Positions 29,256 to 42,959 of a DNA stretch of 64,000 bases are shown here, in pieces; position 1 is the first letter of the stretch; each line of letters begins with the position of its first letter. The notes beneath the pieces were generated by a model. That model was not told where the DNA came from. It did not search any database and was given only the letters and a program-made list of their open reading frames with translations. The DNA lies in the NCBI GenBank assembly GCA_023525715.1, contig CM042012.1, positions 58,757,705-58,821,704 of the forward strand, given 5' to 3'. A program made the position numbers and the translations under genes. This DNA is from Cichorium intybus. Its lineage: Eukaryota > Streptophyta > Magnoliopsida > Asterales > Asteraceae.

Positions 29256-31670
29256 TTTTTTTTTTTTTTTTTTGGAAAACGGCAAATATGAAATCATTAA
29301 GAGAGACCCACATCTAGCAAGGGGCTAGATGGGGAAAAAAGAAATTACATACAGAATAAAGGGGAAGAGTACCATGCCTCCCAATCTAAGGATGAATTTC
29401 TTCCCCTACATTTTACCCACATATACACCATAGATTTTACTTGCTCAACTAATAAATAAACCGGGGTAATATGTCGATTAAAAACTCGATCGTTCTGACA
29501 TTTCCATAACCACCAAAGCATTCCGATGCAGATTAGCTTGAACCTTGAGCCCACCTTTAATTGGATCCCCCTTGAGTTTGCAGCTTCAATCAGTTCGATT
29601 ACACTCGAGATTTGGGAATCAGATACTCCGCACCACTTGAAAATTTCGCTACGAACTTTGACAGCTAACGGGCAGTTGATTAGTACATGGTCGGCGTCTT
29701 CAGTCATCAGATTGCAATGAGTGCAGTTAAGCCCATCCAACCTGATCCCCCTGTGCCATAAAGCGCTAGCGGAGGGAATTTTACCGTTTATTGCACGCCA
29801 AATGAAACAATTAATCTTAATTGGGACTACTTTCTCCCAATTATACTTGTACCCCAGATTGTTGACGGAAGCATCATCAATGCGTCTTCTGACCGCAGCA
29901 ACTGTGTAAACACCGTCTTTTGTTAGCTCACACCTCCATCTGTCGCAAGAGTTGTTCAAAACAGTAGGCCTAATTGAGTCCTTTAGCCGCTCGAGCTCAT
30001 TAACCAACCCGCGAGGGACATGGTTTGAACGCCAATCCCAAACGAACCCGTTACCCGTAATTCTCTCAGACACCAGACAATTCTTTGACTTCTCGAGCTT
30101 ATAGAGAGACGGAAACTGTTCTCTCAATGTTCCCCCACTTATCCAGTCATCTAACCAGAACTTAGTATCGGATCCCGAACCAATTATCTTTCTCATTATC
30201 TCCTTGTTTTCAATTCCCGTTTCCATCAATATCTTTTCAGCACCAGCAATGCATTTCCAAACACCAGATGCCGATCTCTTGGCCAAATAGTTAGATGATT
30301 TCGAATGAAGGTTGTGTATACCAGACACCACTTTAGACCATAGAGAGGATTGATCGGTTCTCAACCGCCACCACCATTTGACCAGTAAGCCTATATTTAG
30401 TGCTCTTAGGGAACCGACCCCCCCAGCCATCTCTTTCTTTTGGTGCAATCACCTTGGACCACGGAACCCAGTGTATCTTTGATTTGCCTTCGCTACATCC
30501 CCATAAGAACCTCCTACGAATTTTCTCCAGCTCGTCTATTACTCATTCGAGGCATTAAAAAGTGACAGGTAGTATGTCGGGAGGTTGCCAAGGACCGATT
30601 TTATGAGGGTTATTCTGCCACCAAACGACAGGGACTTTGATTTCCAGGTGGATAATTTTGAATTGAATCTATCGATCACCGGTTTCCAGTTTTTGATCAG
30701 GTTCATATTAGCACCGACTGGAACACCCAAGTATTTGAAAGGTAAGGATCCCGCTTCACACCCGATGTGGCCAGCCCATCTAACTGTTTCTTGAGATGGA
30801 GCGCAAAGCCCGAAAACTTTGGACTTATGAAAATTAACCTTGAGACCGGATGCGATATGAAAACATCTCAAGATACGGTTCAGGTTCTTTATATTGCGTC
30901 GGGACCATTCACCTACGAATAAAGCGTCGTCCGCATAAAAAAGATGCGAAATGATTTTGTCACAGTGAGGAATCGTGAGACCCCTGAATAGCCCCTTCTC
31001 CAATGCCGCCTTCATTGCCACATTCAAACCTTCCATGGCTATTAAAAAGAGATAAGGGGAGAGGGGATCCCCTTGGCGAACTCCTCTCGAAATTTTGAAC
31101 TCTTTTGTTGGGGATCCGTTAACAATCATCGGGGCTTTAGAGGAGCTTAAGCAGCCGTGAACCCATAACCTCCATTTCTGTCCAAAGCCCATTTGCATAA
31201 GAACCGAGTCCAGATATCCCCAATTGACCGAGTCGAAGGCTTTTTCAAAGTCGACTTTCAGCAATAAAACTTCCTTCTTTAACCTCTTCGCCCATGAACA
31301 AATTTCGTTGATTATGAGAGGCCCGTCGAGAATATTCCTGCCCTCAATAAACGCCGACTGGGTATCGTCAATGACCGTTCCGATTACCCGTTTTAGACGG
31401 ATTGCTAGGACCTTAGTAATAATTTTGTACATACAACCGATGAGGCTAATCGGCCTGTAATCACCCAGTTCTAGTGGGTCGTTAACTTTAGGAACTAGGG
31501 TGATGAATGAGGAGTTGCAACCTTCCGCTAGTATGCCAAATTGTTCAAAATATTTCATGCAGTTCATAATATTGCCAGAAAGAACATCCCAGAATTTTTT
31601 CAGGAGCTTAAATGTAAAACCGTCTGGGCCCGGGGCCTTCTCACTTCCGCAGGCCCATACCGCCGCTTAA
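29256..31670 (-). mobile_element. 5'-truncated L1-type LINE with target duplication
   Basis: On the minus strand it starts abruptly at 31670 inside the RT coding sequence and ends with a poly(A) tail (18 T on the plus strand, 29256-29273). ATGCTGAG(TT) occurs on both sides (29248-29257, 31671-31680), as expected for target-primed reverse transcription. The flanks join into sequence matching the paralogous unit at about 33640-33720, which lacks the insertion. Confidence 0.9.
29345..31670 (-). pseudogene. LINE ORF2 C-terminal part (RT, zf-RVT)
   Basis: The reading starts in the RT (APGPDGF), runs through LVPK, DYRPISLIG and SAFIEGRNILDGPLI, and keeps RGVRQGDPLSPYLF and the catalytic FYADDALFVGEW. 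The C-terminal part has WEKVVPIKINCFIWR and the zf-RVT pattern C-x2-C...DADHVLINC. The main frame stops at 30539 and resumes at 30448 in the same frame; the roughly 100 bases between read on in another frame, so two opposite indels seem to compensate. The endonuclease and ORF1 are missing because of 5' truncation, so it cannot move by itself. Confidence 0.88.
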
Positions 31671-31767
31671 ATGCTGAGTTGCTGACTCGTATCATTGTGT
31701 AGACTGTAGAGTGCGATGCAAGTGTGTCTTGCTTCTCTTTGGACCCCCATCACACGTTCATTTATTG

Positions 31768-31972
31768 CAAGTGAAGCCCAGATCAACTGGGTGGATGCAT
31801 CGGGTTATATACCCAGTGGGTGAGAGGTCCCGGTTTCGAGCCTGGTTGACGCCCCATGTGGGGGATTTTCCTTGGCGTGGAGGCACAGGCTGCAGGACCC
31901 GGGCCGCCGGCTAACTGCCGACCTGGGGGAGCAGAAGGTGGTTTTACTGTGTCGCGGGTTCCAAAAAAAAAA
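31768..31972 (+). mobile_element. SINE copy 2
   Basis: About 205 bp with GGTTATATACCCAGTGGGTG, a B-box-like GGTTTCGAGCC, CCCCATGTGGGGGATTTTCC, GCGGGTTCC and an A tail. It is flanked by the perfect 19-bp duplication ATCACACGTTCATTTATTG (31749-31767 and 31973-31991). The long exact duplication suggests fairly recent insertion. It shares its head and central motifs with copies 1 and 3. Confidence 0.92.
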
Positions 31973-33020
31973 ATCACACGTTCATTTATTGAACTAAGCT
32001 CACGTTGGGCCTATTTCTTAAATGCCCCATAAAGTTTTCGTATTCCTCTAGAAGACTTCATATCTTCCAACTATTTATTATTTAATGCCTTTTTTCACAA
32101 TAAAAGCATATATTTAAGCTTTAAGACATGCGTAATATATTTGACACACGAAAATGAACAGATAGATAACAAAAGACTATTATTGTTTGGAATAAATTAT
32201 CTATTTACAATGATATAATATATTGTTAACGTTCAACAATTATCCGTTCGTGATGGCGCCACTTGTTTTTTAATATCTTTTATTATAAATACAAAGATCA
32301 CACTTCACACAACTATAATTATAAACAGCTCTTTCTTTGTAAATGATAATAATAATGACTTTTATTATAAAGCATTGCAGAGAAATATAACTAGTATTTA
32401 TGTTGGCATGTTCTAAGAATAATAGTATTTATTTATAAACTAACTTTCATTTTTTTCATTTGTAGTTACGTCTTTGGACCATTATCAAATATATAAAAAA
32501 TAGTATTTAATCGAGAGCCAATTATCTAAAAACAATTATGTTTCTTTATCTAAAATTACCATAAAAAATGCACACATATTATGACTCTTCATTTATATCA
32601 TTTTGGACACGGAATATTCACTTTGATAGCGTGCATAAAATGACTACAAACGAATAACCAAAAACTATTATTTAGTAAAGCATGCTAAACATATTTATAA
32701 ATAAAACTTATTTTTTTTTCAAACTATTGTTGATGAATGACATGTTTATCTTGTGTTCTAAAATTATTTTCTTTGATTCATTAGAACTTCCCACTTGGGA
32801 AAGACCAGCCACCACGTCCAAATCTACCATCTTTTCACGAGACTCATTTGATGACCAAAATATGTGGTTTTGTTATATTTATATGGATGTAGAAAGAATT
32901 TTGCTTTTTGGTTTTATGTAGGGCCATACATGGATCCTAATGTCGTAAATTACTATATGGGCTCAACCACTATGGGTCTACCTTAGAGTTTATAGACTTT
33001 TCTAGTCTTCGGACAACCTC

Positions 33021-33022
<2 letters not shown>

Positions 33023-33089
<67 letters not shown>
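33023..33089. repeat. (TTA)n microsatellite
   Basis: A trinucleotide run of about 22 TTA units marks the right end of duplication unit A. Confidence 0.97.
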
Positions 33090-33631
33090 GTGTTTGTAAA
33101 AAAAATAGGATTCCAGTCCTTAAACTTGTAATTTTTCATAAATAGTTCTTATGTGCATGTTTCATAGATAGTAATATAGTATTCACACAAATACTTAAAC
33201 TCATGTTCATGAGAAGAGTTTGTAATGTCATTGCCTACAACTCTTAAAACTCAACGAGGTCATGGATGTAACATAGCCTTGATATAATCAACGATTTAAT
33301 GAGAATAATATTCCTTAATGATAGTGATTTCTACACGTCTCCATTTATGACTTTTCTTATCGTTTATGTTTTCTATACTTTAGTTCTAACAATTCCAAAA
33401 AGACCTGCAACAAAAAAGCACAAAAACCAAGCATACCAGATAAACGCTACTCTTCAAAGTTAATGCCATTCAAAGATTATCTGTTTTCATATGGACATGC
33501 TACAAGCCGATAATAGTAAAACTTGAGAATTTGATATAAATAGTTAAAAGGAAAATAACACCTGAAATTTGATCATTATCTGGTTGCGTTTGAAGTTTCT
33601 CAATAGTTTGGGACCAAAAATCGGTCCACGT
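33090..33631. other. Spacer between duplication units
   Basis: AT-rich sequence with no recognised coding, RNA or repeat signature. Confidence 0.45.
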
Positions 33632-35307
33632 TCTTAAGACCGGTGTTTACATAGTTCAATGATGTCTACTTGTTGTATACGTGTAGAGTACGCCAACTAA
33701 TATCATTTTGTAGTGTGATCGATGCCATGCATGTGTCTTTTTCATTCTTTGGGCCCCATCATACATCCATTTATTGAACTAGGCTCACGTTGGGCCTTTT
33801 TCTTAACTGCCCCATAAAGTTTTCATATTCCTCTAGTCTAGAACTCTAGATCAACTTTAATCAATTTAATACCTTTTTCTCAATAAAAAGCATGTATTTA
33901 ATCTATAAGACATATATAATATATTTGGCATACGACAATGCAAAGATACATAATAAAATACCATTATTGTTTGGGTTAGATTATCCATTTACAATGATTA
34001 AATAATCGCTGGTGCTCAGCTAGAGGGAGCATATTTACCGTTTTAAACTGGTTTTGGTTTCTTGTGGGATCGGTTTTTAAATAAATCGGTTATGGTCTAA
34101 CCGGTTTCGGTTTTAACCTAACCGGTTTTAGTCAGTTTTTTTCAGTGAAATGCATAACCGGTCCAACCAGCTTCGGTTTTGCAAAAACCGGTTATTTTAA
34201 AAACCGATTTCGGTTAACCTAAAATAAAAAACCTATTTTATACTAACCATCAAGGGGTAAGTGGGAATTTTGGAGGTTAAAACCAGTTATTTCCGTTTTT
34301 TTTTTCATTCGGTTATTTTCGATTTAAAAACCGGCCCAAAAAAACCGGTAAACACAATATCCTTCAACCGGTACTAAACCACCGGTTCGGTTTAACCTAA
34401 ACCGGTTATACTCCAACCGCTTATCCCAAACACCGGTTTCGGGTTTTTTAAAAACCGGTTCATGATTTGCACCTCTATGCTCAGCAACTAATCCCATGTG
34501 ACGGGCTGTGGGACAGGTTCGATATGAATAATCCAAATGATGTGACTTGTCTTTTTTATTTAATTATAAATACAAATTTCACAATTATAAATATAAACAA
34601 ATTTTTTATACATAATTATAATAACGACTTTTATTATAAAGCACCGCAAAGAAATATAACTAATATTTATTTTGGAATGTTTTAAGAATAATAGTATTTA
34701 GTTATAAATTAACTTTTATTTATTTATTTGTAGTTTTGTCTTTGGACCACTATCAAGGTTGGACCACTATCAAGTACATATAAAAAACATAGTATTTAAT
34801 CGAGAGCCAATTATTTACAACCAATTATGTTTCTTCATTTAAAATTATCATAAAAATGCACATATATTTGTATTTAAAATACATGACTCTTCATTTCATA
34901 TCTTTTTAAACATAGCATATTAACTTTGATAGCTGCCTAAATGGACAACAAATGAATAACCAAAGGTTATTATTTATTAAATCATGCTAAAAGCATTTAC
35001 AAATAAAAACATCTTTGTTTTAAAACTTATTGTTTCTGAATGGCATAGTTATCTTGTATTATTCTTTTGGAACTTTCCACTCCTTTTCGGGGAGACTCAT
35101 CCGATGACCAAAGTATGTGGTTTGGTGATGTGTATAAAGAAAGATGAGCAAAAAGAAGTGTATAAATTTACTTCCAAGATTTTCTTTTTCCTTTTTTGTT
35201 TTATTTAAGGGGCCATACATGGTTCCTAATATCGTAAATTACGATATGGGCTCAACCACTCAGGGTCCACATGAGAGTTTATAGACTTTCTTAGTGTTCG
35301 GGACATG
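33632..35307. repeat. Tandem duplication, unit B
   Basis: The paralogue of unit A is uninterrupted at both unit A insertion sites but carries its own 457-bp MITE (34021-34477), which unit A lacks. Short open frames at 34984-35208 (B) and 32682-32921 (A) correspond but differ in frame and end, so I do not call a gene. Confidence 0.8.
34021..34477. mobile_element. hAT-type MITE rich in AACCGGTT
   Basis: The ends are TAGAGG...CCTCTA, with perfect 8-bp duplications TGCTCAGC at 34013-34020 and 34478-34485. The interior repeats AACCGGTT and CGGTTT many times, towards both ends. There is no coding capacity. An 8-bp duplication supports hAT. Confidence 0.82.
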
Positions 35308-35824
35308 GTTTTTTTCTTTCTATATGGGTCCCATGCGAAACTCGTGTCAAAGTTGTCTATTTGTCCTATAGCCTCCTAGGGCATAGGAAGTGATTTTATT
35401 GAGAGAAAAAAAAAATCAAATGTTTTAAGTCTCAAAAATTGTGATGTGAGTTCTATGTAGATTGAGTTTCTTAGTAGTTACCTTGTAGGTTGATGGGGTG
35501 TTGGATATAATATCTAAAAATAAATAATTTATTATATTGCTAATTTATTTGTGAATTTATTGGGTTAAACAAAAAAAAGGAATAAATGAATTAAATAATT
35601 AGTTATAAATATTTACTGATCAAAATAATAAAACTATATATTTATTGAATAAATAAAATAGTTTATTTATTATACTTAATTAATTAATTAACATAATTAC
35701 TTAAATGAGTTTTTGCTATTTCTTTAAATGACTTGAAATGCTTTCTAAAACTTTCACCCATTAGGGTGACTATTTAGATAATACAGGTAAGAATTTGTGG
35801 TCTAAGCCATATGAGAAACTTTAA
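35308..35824. other. AT-rich spacer
   Basis: No gene or repeat family is recognised before the MITE-like element at 35825. Confidence 0.45.
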
Positions 35825-36016
35825 GGACAGTTTGATAATTGTTGATTGAGTAAAATCTGATTCAGTCAGACTCATCCTAAATCTAACCGGGTAAGAGGCA
35901 AATCAGAGGAGTCATGACCAAGTAATAGGCAGTTTATGGAGGTATCAAACGTACTGATTCGGACTGAGTAAGACATTACCTCTTACTAGACCTAGTAAAG
36001 ATATATCAAACGACCC
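35825..36016. mobile_element. Small MITE-like element flanked by TTAA
   Basis: The left end GGACAGTTTGATA and the reverse-complemented right end GGGTCGTTTGATA are alike, and both sides carry TTAA. The 192-bp length and the GGnnnGTTTGATA end suit a nonautonomous DNA element (Tourist-like or TTAA-targeting). The TTAA could be partly terminal repeat. Confidence 0.5.
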
Positions 36017-36308
36017 TTAATCTACCCTCCCTCACCTGTACCCAAAAATGGTAGAGCCTTCTTCCTCACTCTTGTTGATCATCGACTAAAACTAAAGGAA
36101 TAATAATAGGTGGCTTCCTTTTGATTGGTGTCTAACAATAATTCTTGTTTTTGTATACATATACTCTTTTTGAACTGTTACTCTAGGTTTACCGGTTATA
36201 TTGGTATTATGAGTTTTGATAAGATAACATTGTTATCAATTTGTACATATGCAGTCCCGAATGTTTTTGTACACATATAGTTATTTTACATACGTTTTTA
36301 AATATGGT

Positions 36309-36916
<608 letters not shown>

Positions 36917-36928
36917 AAAATAACCAAC

Positions 36929-37147
36929 GCCAAGGATCTCCAGCCTAGCTGGGTGAGACATTGGGTTATATACCCATGTGGGGTGAGGTTCCGGGTTAGA
37001 ACCTGGTTCCAAGCCCCTGTGGGGGATTTTCCCGGGCGAAGCGGTTGTGGGGACGAAACAGAGGCGATTGCGGCCTGCCCGGTTACCGGATCCGCTCTAA
37101 CGTTCTGGAGTACTCCAAAAAAAAATTATATTCCGCCGGTTCCAAAT
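36929..37147 (+). mobile_element. SINE copy 3
   Basis: The head CAGCCTAGCTGGGTGAGAC, GGTTATATACCCATGTGGGG, a decayed B box (CGGGTTAGAACCTGG), TGTGGGGGATTTTCC and the tail GCCGGTTCCAAATAA match the other two copies. The 12-bp duplication AAAATAACCAAC (36917-36928, 37148-37159) is perfect. Copies 1 and 3 start with the same CCTAGCTGGGT head, while copy 2 is altered there. Confidence 0.88.
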
Positions 37148-37177
37148 AAAATAACCAACTAATATTGAGTAGCAGGT

Positions 37178-37377
<200 letters not shown>

Positions 37378-37492
37378 ATGGGTTCAATGCAGAACCAAAT
37401 TAAATCACCTAACTGCAGAACCATGTTTTTAACCGTAAGATTGAAATCTAAGTAAAAGGGTACGATTGTCAAAAATCTTAAATTGCTATGTT

Positions 37493-38400
37493 CATCAATG
37501 AACATATGTTCATCAATGAACACATGTAAATTACATGAGCAATGTTGTGTGTTCACTCTTGTATTTTTGCCGTTTCTCTCTCCCTTTAATCAAAATACAA
37601 ACAAAAGTTCAATCCCAATAAGATCAACCAATACATTGATCAAGTCTCAAAAAATTACATGAGAAAATTTAAAAGAATAAGAACACAACATCAAAGTCTC
37701 AAACAAATGAAACAATGTTCATATATGAATCATGTTCATATATGAACATTACATGACAGTTCTCAATCACTCTGTTCTTGCTTTTATACATTCTTGCTTC
37801 TATACATCTTCAACATCGAACGAATCCTTGTGTGCACGTCATATTGTTGATTGACCTGTGAGCAACGAAGCATCAAAATCGATTAGGTTCTTGGTGCTAA
37901 AATCGTATTCCCTAAAATACATACGAACTTCACCAAAAACGTGAAAACGTTAACCTGTAAACAAACATTGCTCAAAATCAATATATGTTCATTTATGAAC
38001 ATATGTTCATTTATGAACATATGTTCATTAGTGAACATATGTTCATTAGTGAACATATGAAATACAATACCAAACAGGATACCACAATACCGTGAATAAT
38101 TGAACACATATCGGACTCCCTTCAATACAAACTCAAACGAAATATGCAATTCCAGTTGAAATAAACCAAATTGCTAATTTGCAATTCCAATTGAAAGAAC
38201 TAGATATTGAAACCAGTTTGTAAGCAAATGTTCATTAGTGAACATATGTTCATTAGTGAACATATGTTCATTAGTGAACATATATTGAAAACGAAATATG
38301 CAATCGGGCTCCCTGTAATACGAACTCAAATTGGAAAAAAAAATGTTCATTAGTGAACATATGTTCATTAGTGAACATATGTTCATTAGTGAACATATAT
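37493..38400. repeat. Arrays of an 18-bp palindromic repeat
   Basis: The unit ATGTTCATTAGTGAACAT (arms ATGTTCA/TGAACAT) occurs in clusters at about 37490-37525, 37711-37756, 37985-38058, 38228-38283 and 38342-38400, with variants TCAATGA, TATATGA and TTTATGA in the loop. The block around 38228-38335 is itself duplicated at 38342-38452. Met-Phe-Thr-Asn-Glu-His peptide frames are by-products. Confidence 0.92.
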
Positions 38401-38592
38401 TGAAAACGAAATATGCAATCGGGCTCCCTGTAATACGAACTCAAATTGAAAAAAAAAATCACATTACTAATTTGCAATTCCAAATGAAAGAACTAGATAT
38501 TGAACTAGATATTGAATTAGATTTGCAATTGGTATTGAATTAGATTTGCAATTCCAATTGAGATTTGAGTTTAAAAGTTTGAAGTTCCCACC

Positions 38593-39159
38593 ATTTGCGA
38601 ATTAATGTCGTCGAGGATTTGCGTCACAGCAGCCAAATAACCTCTTTGGGCTGCTAAGTGGAGTTCGGTGTCATTATGCCTTCATGTAACTTGCTTAACG
38701 TATTTCTTCTTCCCTACATGGTCAATCCGCTTCCCGGAATTCGTAAGTACCAGTGTCGGAGCAGAGGTGGAAGATGGAGATGGTGATGGTGATAGATCAC
38801 TGATTGAGTTGGATTTTTGAATATGCTTTGATGGAGTCATGTGCCTTTTCAATAAGCCTCCTATTCCTGAATGCCAAATTGAAAGAGAAGCCAACTTAAA
38901 CCTAAACCAAACTAAGAATATTAATCGATTTTGAACATAATTTCCGTTTCATGTGACACGAAAGGCATTAATCCAGTTAATCTTCATCTCAAAACACCTA
39001 AAACTTCGATTTATACATTTAACCTAACAACATGATACGAAAAACTTCAGGAATTCGCATACAGATATTGTAATCGGTTACAAAATTAATAGAAAGCAAG
39101 TACATGAATACACGCATTTTAAGAGCAAGAAGCGTACCTTCATCTATGGTTGAAAGCAT
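38593..39159 (-). pseudogene. Captured ITN1-like ankyrin-repeat gene fragment
   Basis: Two exon-like pieces on the minus strand join in phase: 39159-39138 (MLSTIDE, ending at a GT donor) and 38866 to about 38600 (after a TTCAG acceptor). The second encodes a Ser/Pro-rich stretch, TLVLTNSGKRIDHVGKKKYV, KQVT, stop, and then RHNDTELHLAAQRGYLAAV with QILDDINSQM. This closely matches the N-terminal region of Arabidopsis ITN1 (At3g12360), an ankyrin-repeat membrane protein linked to salt tolerance, as I know that family. Only the first ankyrin repeat is present. A TGA at about 38691-38693 replaces an expected Gly codon, and the frame then leaves homology. The retained intron means genomic DNA rather than mRNA was taken up. 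Confidence 0.8.
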
Positions 39160-39461
39160 GTTTGGATTTAGAGAAAGGAAAACTGCGACCAAACTCTAGA
39201 ATCTGAGGTGTTTCGCAGTTATTTACAAATGCAAGAGTTTCAATGGCATTTGCCTAACGACTCGACACTAATGGCGAGAAAGAAGCGAGACGAAGGAGAT
39301 GAGAATGCCCCATTATGCCCTTGTTTGGATAGTATTCCCTACATAAGGAGTATAATTCTTTTGGTACACCCTTTTTAATTTAGACCATTGATATAATGAT
39401 CCAAGGGTTATAAATGTGGTTCTGCAGTTAGGTGATTTAATTTGGTTCTGTATTGAACCTA

Positions 39462-39834
<373 letters not shown>

Positions 39835-40100
39835 GGCTGGAGGGAGTAGTCGGCGAGCTATCCCTCGTTAAACTGTGCCACGACGGCGACGGCGAAGGCG
39901 AAGGCGAAAGGCGAGGAGTGGTTAGCGATGAGTTTGGCGAGAAGCTTGGCTGAGATTTCAGAGTAAAAACAGTTTGGCGAGCTCGTTGAAATGTTGGCGA
40001 GGGGTCTTCAGCGAGGGCGAGAGCGAAGGAGCTCGGTGTGGCTCAGCGAGAGAAGGCGAGGGTGAAGGCGAGGGGGATGGCGAGGCCACTCCCCCAAGCC
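39835..40100. mobile_element. GC-rich MITE with GGCGAG reiterations
   Basis: The left end GGCTGGAGGGAGTAGTCGGC and the reverse-complemented right end GGCTTGGGGGAGTGGCCTCG are inverted repeats. TGA flanks both sides (39832-39834, 40101-40103). A 3-bp duplication and GGC-type ends suit PIF/Harbinger nonautonomous elements. The 266-bp interior is a run of degenerate GGCGAG/AGGCGA hexamers, in sharp GC contrast to the surroundings. A GC-rich open frame is compositional. Confidence 0.6.
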
Positions 40101-40688
40101 TGAAGGCATCAATTAGGGAAACTATATGTAAGCACACAAGTGTTTCCCATAAACATTAGATAAAAACTACACATTATTTAAAAATAGTTTTCACAATTGC
40201 AAGTTGAAAGGTGTATGATGCTTTAGCTTTAGCAGGTTTGACAAAAAAATCCATTCAAATTTAAACAAAAAAAAGCTGACCCATCTGGCTTAAATAAAGC
40301 ATAATTAATAGATGCTTCTCATTTCACATGGTTTAAATTAGGGGTGAGGAGCGAATAGAGTATTTGTTTTTAGAACCGGAACAATATTAAGCGGTTCTAG
40401 TTTCTAAAATGATGGAATCGTCCAAAGCGGTTACAATTCCGGTTCTTATTTTTTTGAAGCCGTTACCTACCGTATACCCGCTATTTAAAAAAAAAATTAA
40501 TGTGGTGTTTGTTTTTTAGGAGGTAAATAATCTACAGTGTACGGACCATATCTGCAAAAGAATAGGTTGCTCAAATGTCTGTAATCTGCAAGAAAAAAAC
40601 TGTTTGTTTTTTAGAGTTTGTGGAGTATTAAAATAAATTGATGTATATTTGTATATCTAACTTTTTATTTTGTCAATTACTTTTTCGG

Positions 40689-41111
<423 letters not shown>

Positions 41112-41529
41112 GTTAGGAACTCTTTTGTTGTTTATAACTTATATCACACCGAACTATATTTACTTTGCTATATGTAACATTTTATAATTATTATTGGGAT
41201 TATATTTACTATGTAATTTGTAACTTGTATCGTAATGTAATAGTTATAATAGTTAAGTCTTGTTTCTATGAATAATATTTTATTTTTGTAATGACGAAAC
41301 TAAAAAAAATGGTATAACGGGATTACCCTGTCATAGAACTGGAACCGGCTTCCTAATATTTAATAACCATTTAGACCGGTTTCGATTCCGATTTCACATC
41401 CAACTTTACAGGAGCCACCGGTTTTGATTCCGGTCAAATTAGATGGGTACCCGCCTATACTCATCCCTAGTCTAAATTAAAAAAAGATTAACCTAAAAAC
41501 CAACATTATCTTCGATATTTGTAAATGTT

Positions 41530-41632
41530 TGAATTTAGAATTCAAGGATTTCATCCTCTAAACAATTTGTAATTCTTTTCTAACTCTTTGCTAGTTATTA
41601 ATGTATTCAGTCGTTCAAAAAAATAATAATAT
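41530..41632 (+). mobile_element. Possible LINE 3'-tail remnant
   Basis: The sequence TTTGTAATTC, CTCTTTGCTAGTTATTAATG and TATTCAGTCGTTC followed by an A-rich tail parallels the 3' end of the LINE fragment at 29050-29131 (GTAATC..CTCATTGCTAAAG..AATAATCATGTATTC, then As). It is too short to be sure. Confidence 0.4.
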
Positions 41633-42959
41633 ATAAAGGATTTCAAGTGCACGATCGGGCCGAACTACTAAAGGTACTTTGCAAAAACGTCCGACCCACC
41701 AAGATTTTGTTGTTCGTTGCTCGCACACTCCATAATTATTTTTGGATAACAAGTTATATTCTTTTGAAATTTACAGTTGTTTCCACATGTTTGGTACGAT
41801 CTCCATTTTCTCATAAACATGTTAATCAATTACTTAATCAATTCCGCATCAATTACTTTAAAATATCATGATTCGATCGAGCTCATGTAGAATGGTACGT
41901 TCAAGCTCAAATCTTTGTTTGTTCTTACAATCCCATGTAGAATTAAAAATAAATAACTTCCACGAATATATAAAAAATTTATCTTTGAAAGTCGCCATCT
42001 GATTTGAAACACCACAAGTCCAGTTCGACTAGAAAATATGTCATCTCATATAAAATACGTGTTGAACGGGGTTATTATTATTTTTCTATGGGAGTCAATT
42101 TGTCAAGAAAAAAACTATGTGCTAAATTTGAGATTGGCTTGTATTATTAAGCAGATATTTCTAAAACTTACAATTGGTCCATCTTGGCAACGTCTTTTTC
42201 CACAAATAGGTCAAATGAATGTACTTATGTTGTCCCTACACTTACGTTTAATCGATTAGTGGGTTATGGCATACTTTTGCAAATTACTCATACATTTTTG
42301 AAGTTGTATTAATAACTCGATTTATCCGAACATGGATAAAGTAAACATGCCACACATAAACCAAAGAATGTATCCTAATGCAGAGTATTATATTTAACTT
42401 CTTGTTGAATTCGCCATTAGGTTTTCATGATTTTTTTTTTTTTTTGTATAACCTAAAGATTTTATTAGGAAAATTTAGCAAGAAGCTATATAATGAATTA
42501 AGTTTGGTTTTTTTAGCCAATTAAACAAAAAATCTTTTAACTTACTATAACAAGAGAAAAACCATGAAAAGAAATAGACATACTCCATATGCAATTCCCC
42601 CCTCCACTCAAAGTATAGGTCACCTCCACTCAAAAACCTATAATGTGCCCCCATAGTGGGTAAAGGGAATCAACTCGATATATATTTAATCATCTTCTAA
42701 CACATAAAATATTAAAAACCGGATGGCTAACGATGTTGACACACATCATCCAAATTTCAGTTTGAGTCCCATTAGCAACTTTTCTAGTAATCGAATATTG
42801 TAATAATTAACATGTATACTTTCTTGAGCCCACAAGACGTGACCAATGAGTTTATTGGCCCTCCCCTTGTTAAATGTCTAAAACCGGCATAATTTGTTGA
42901 CTAGATAATTATGATCATGAGTACCTTTTATTAAACTTACCTAAAGAGACCCGACTCAT
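41633..42959. other. AT-rich spacer, no gene recognised
   Basis: Open frames at 41647-41871 and 42038-42259 show no domain, no codon pattern and no neighbour supporting a gene. Confidence 0.45.

Larger units (their letters stand above)
29189..33020. repeat. Tandem duplication, unit A
   Basis: Without the LINE and the SINE this unit follows the same order of sequence as 33632-35307, with shared phrases such as AATGATGTCTACTTGTTG, GGCTCACGTTGGGCC, AATCGAGAGCCAATTAT and GGGCTCAACCACT. It carries the LINE (29256-31670) and the SINE (31768-31972), which unit B lacks. No conserved gene was found in the unit. Confidence 0.82.

Noticed and set aside
37985..38400. CRISPR-like regularly spaced palindromes
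   Set aside because: The units are tandem without unique spacers, lie within a plant DNA transposon, and no cas genes exist here.
38682..38894. A normal host ankyrin-repeat gene
   Set aside because: Only the N-terminal part is present, it contains a TGA, and it is bounded by the inverted repeats of a transposable element.
41647..42259. Two open frames of 73-74 codons
   Set aside because: No motif, no codon pattern and no supporting context in AT-rich spacer.
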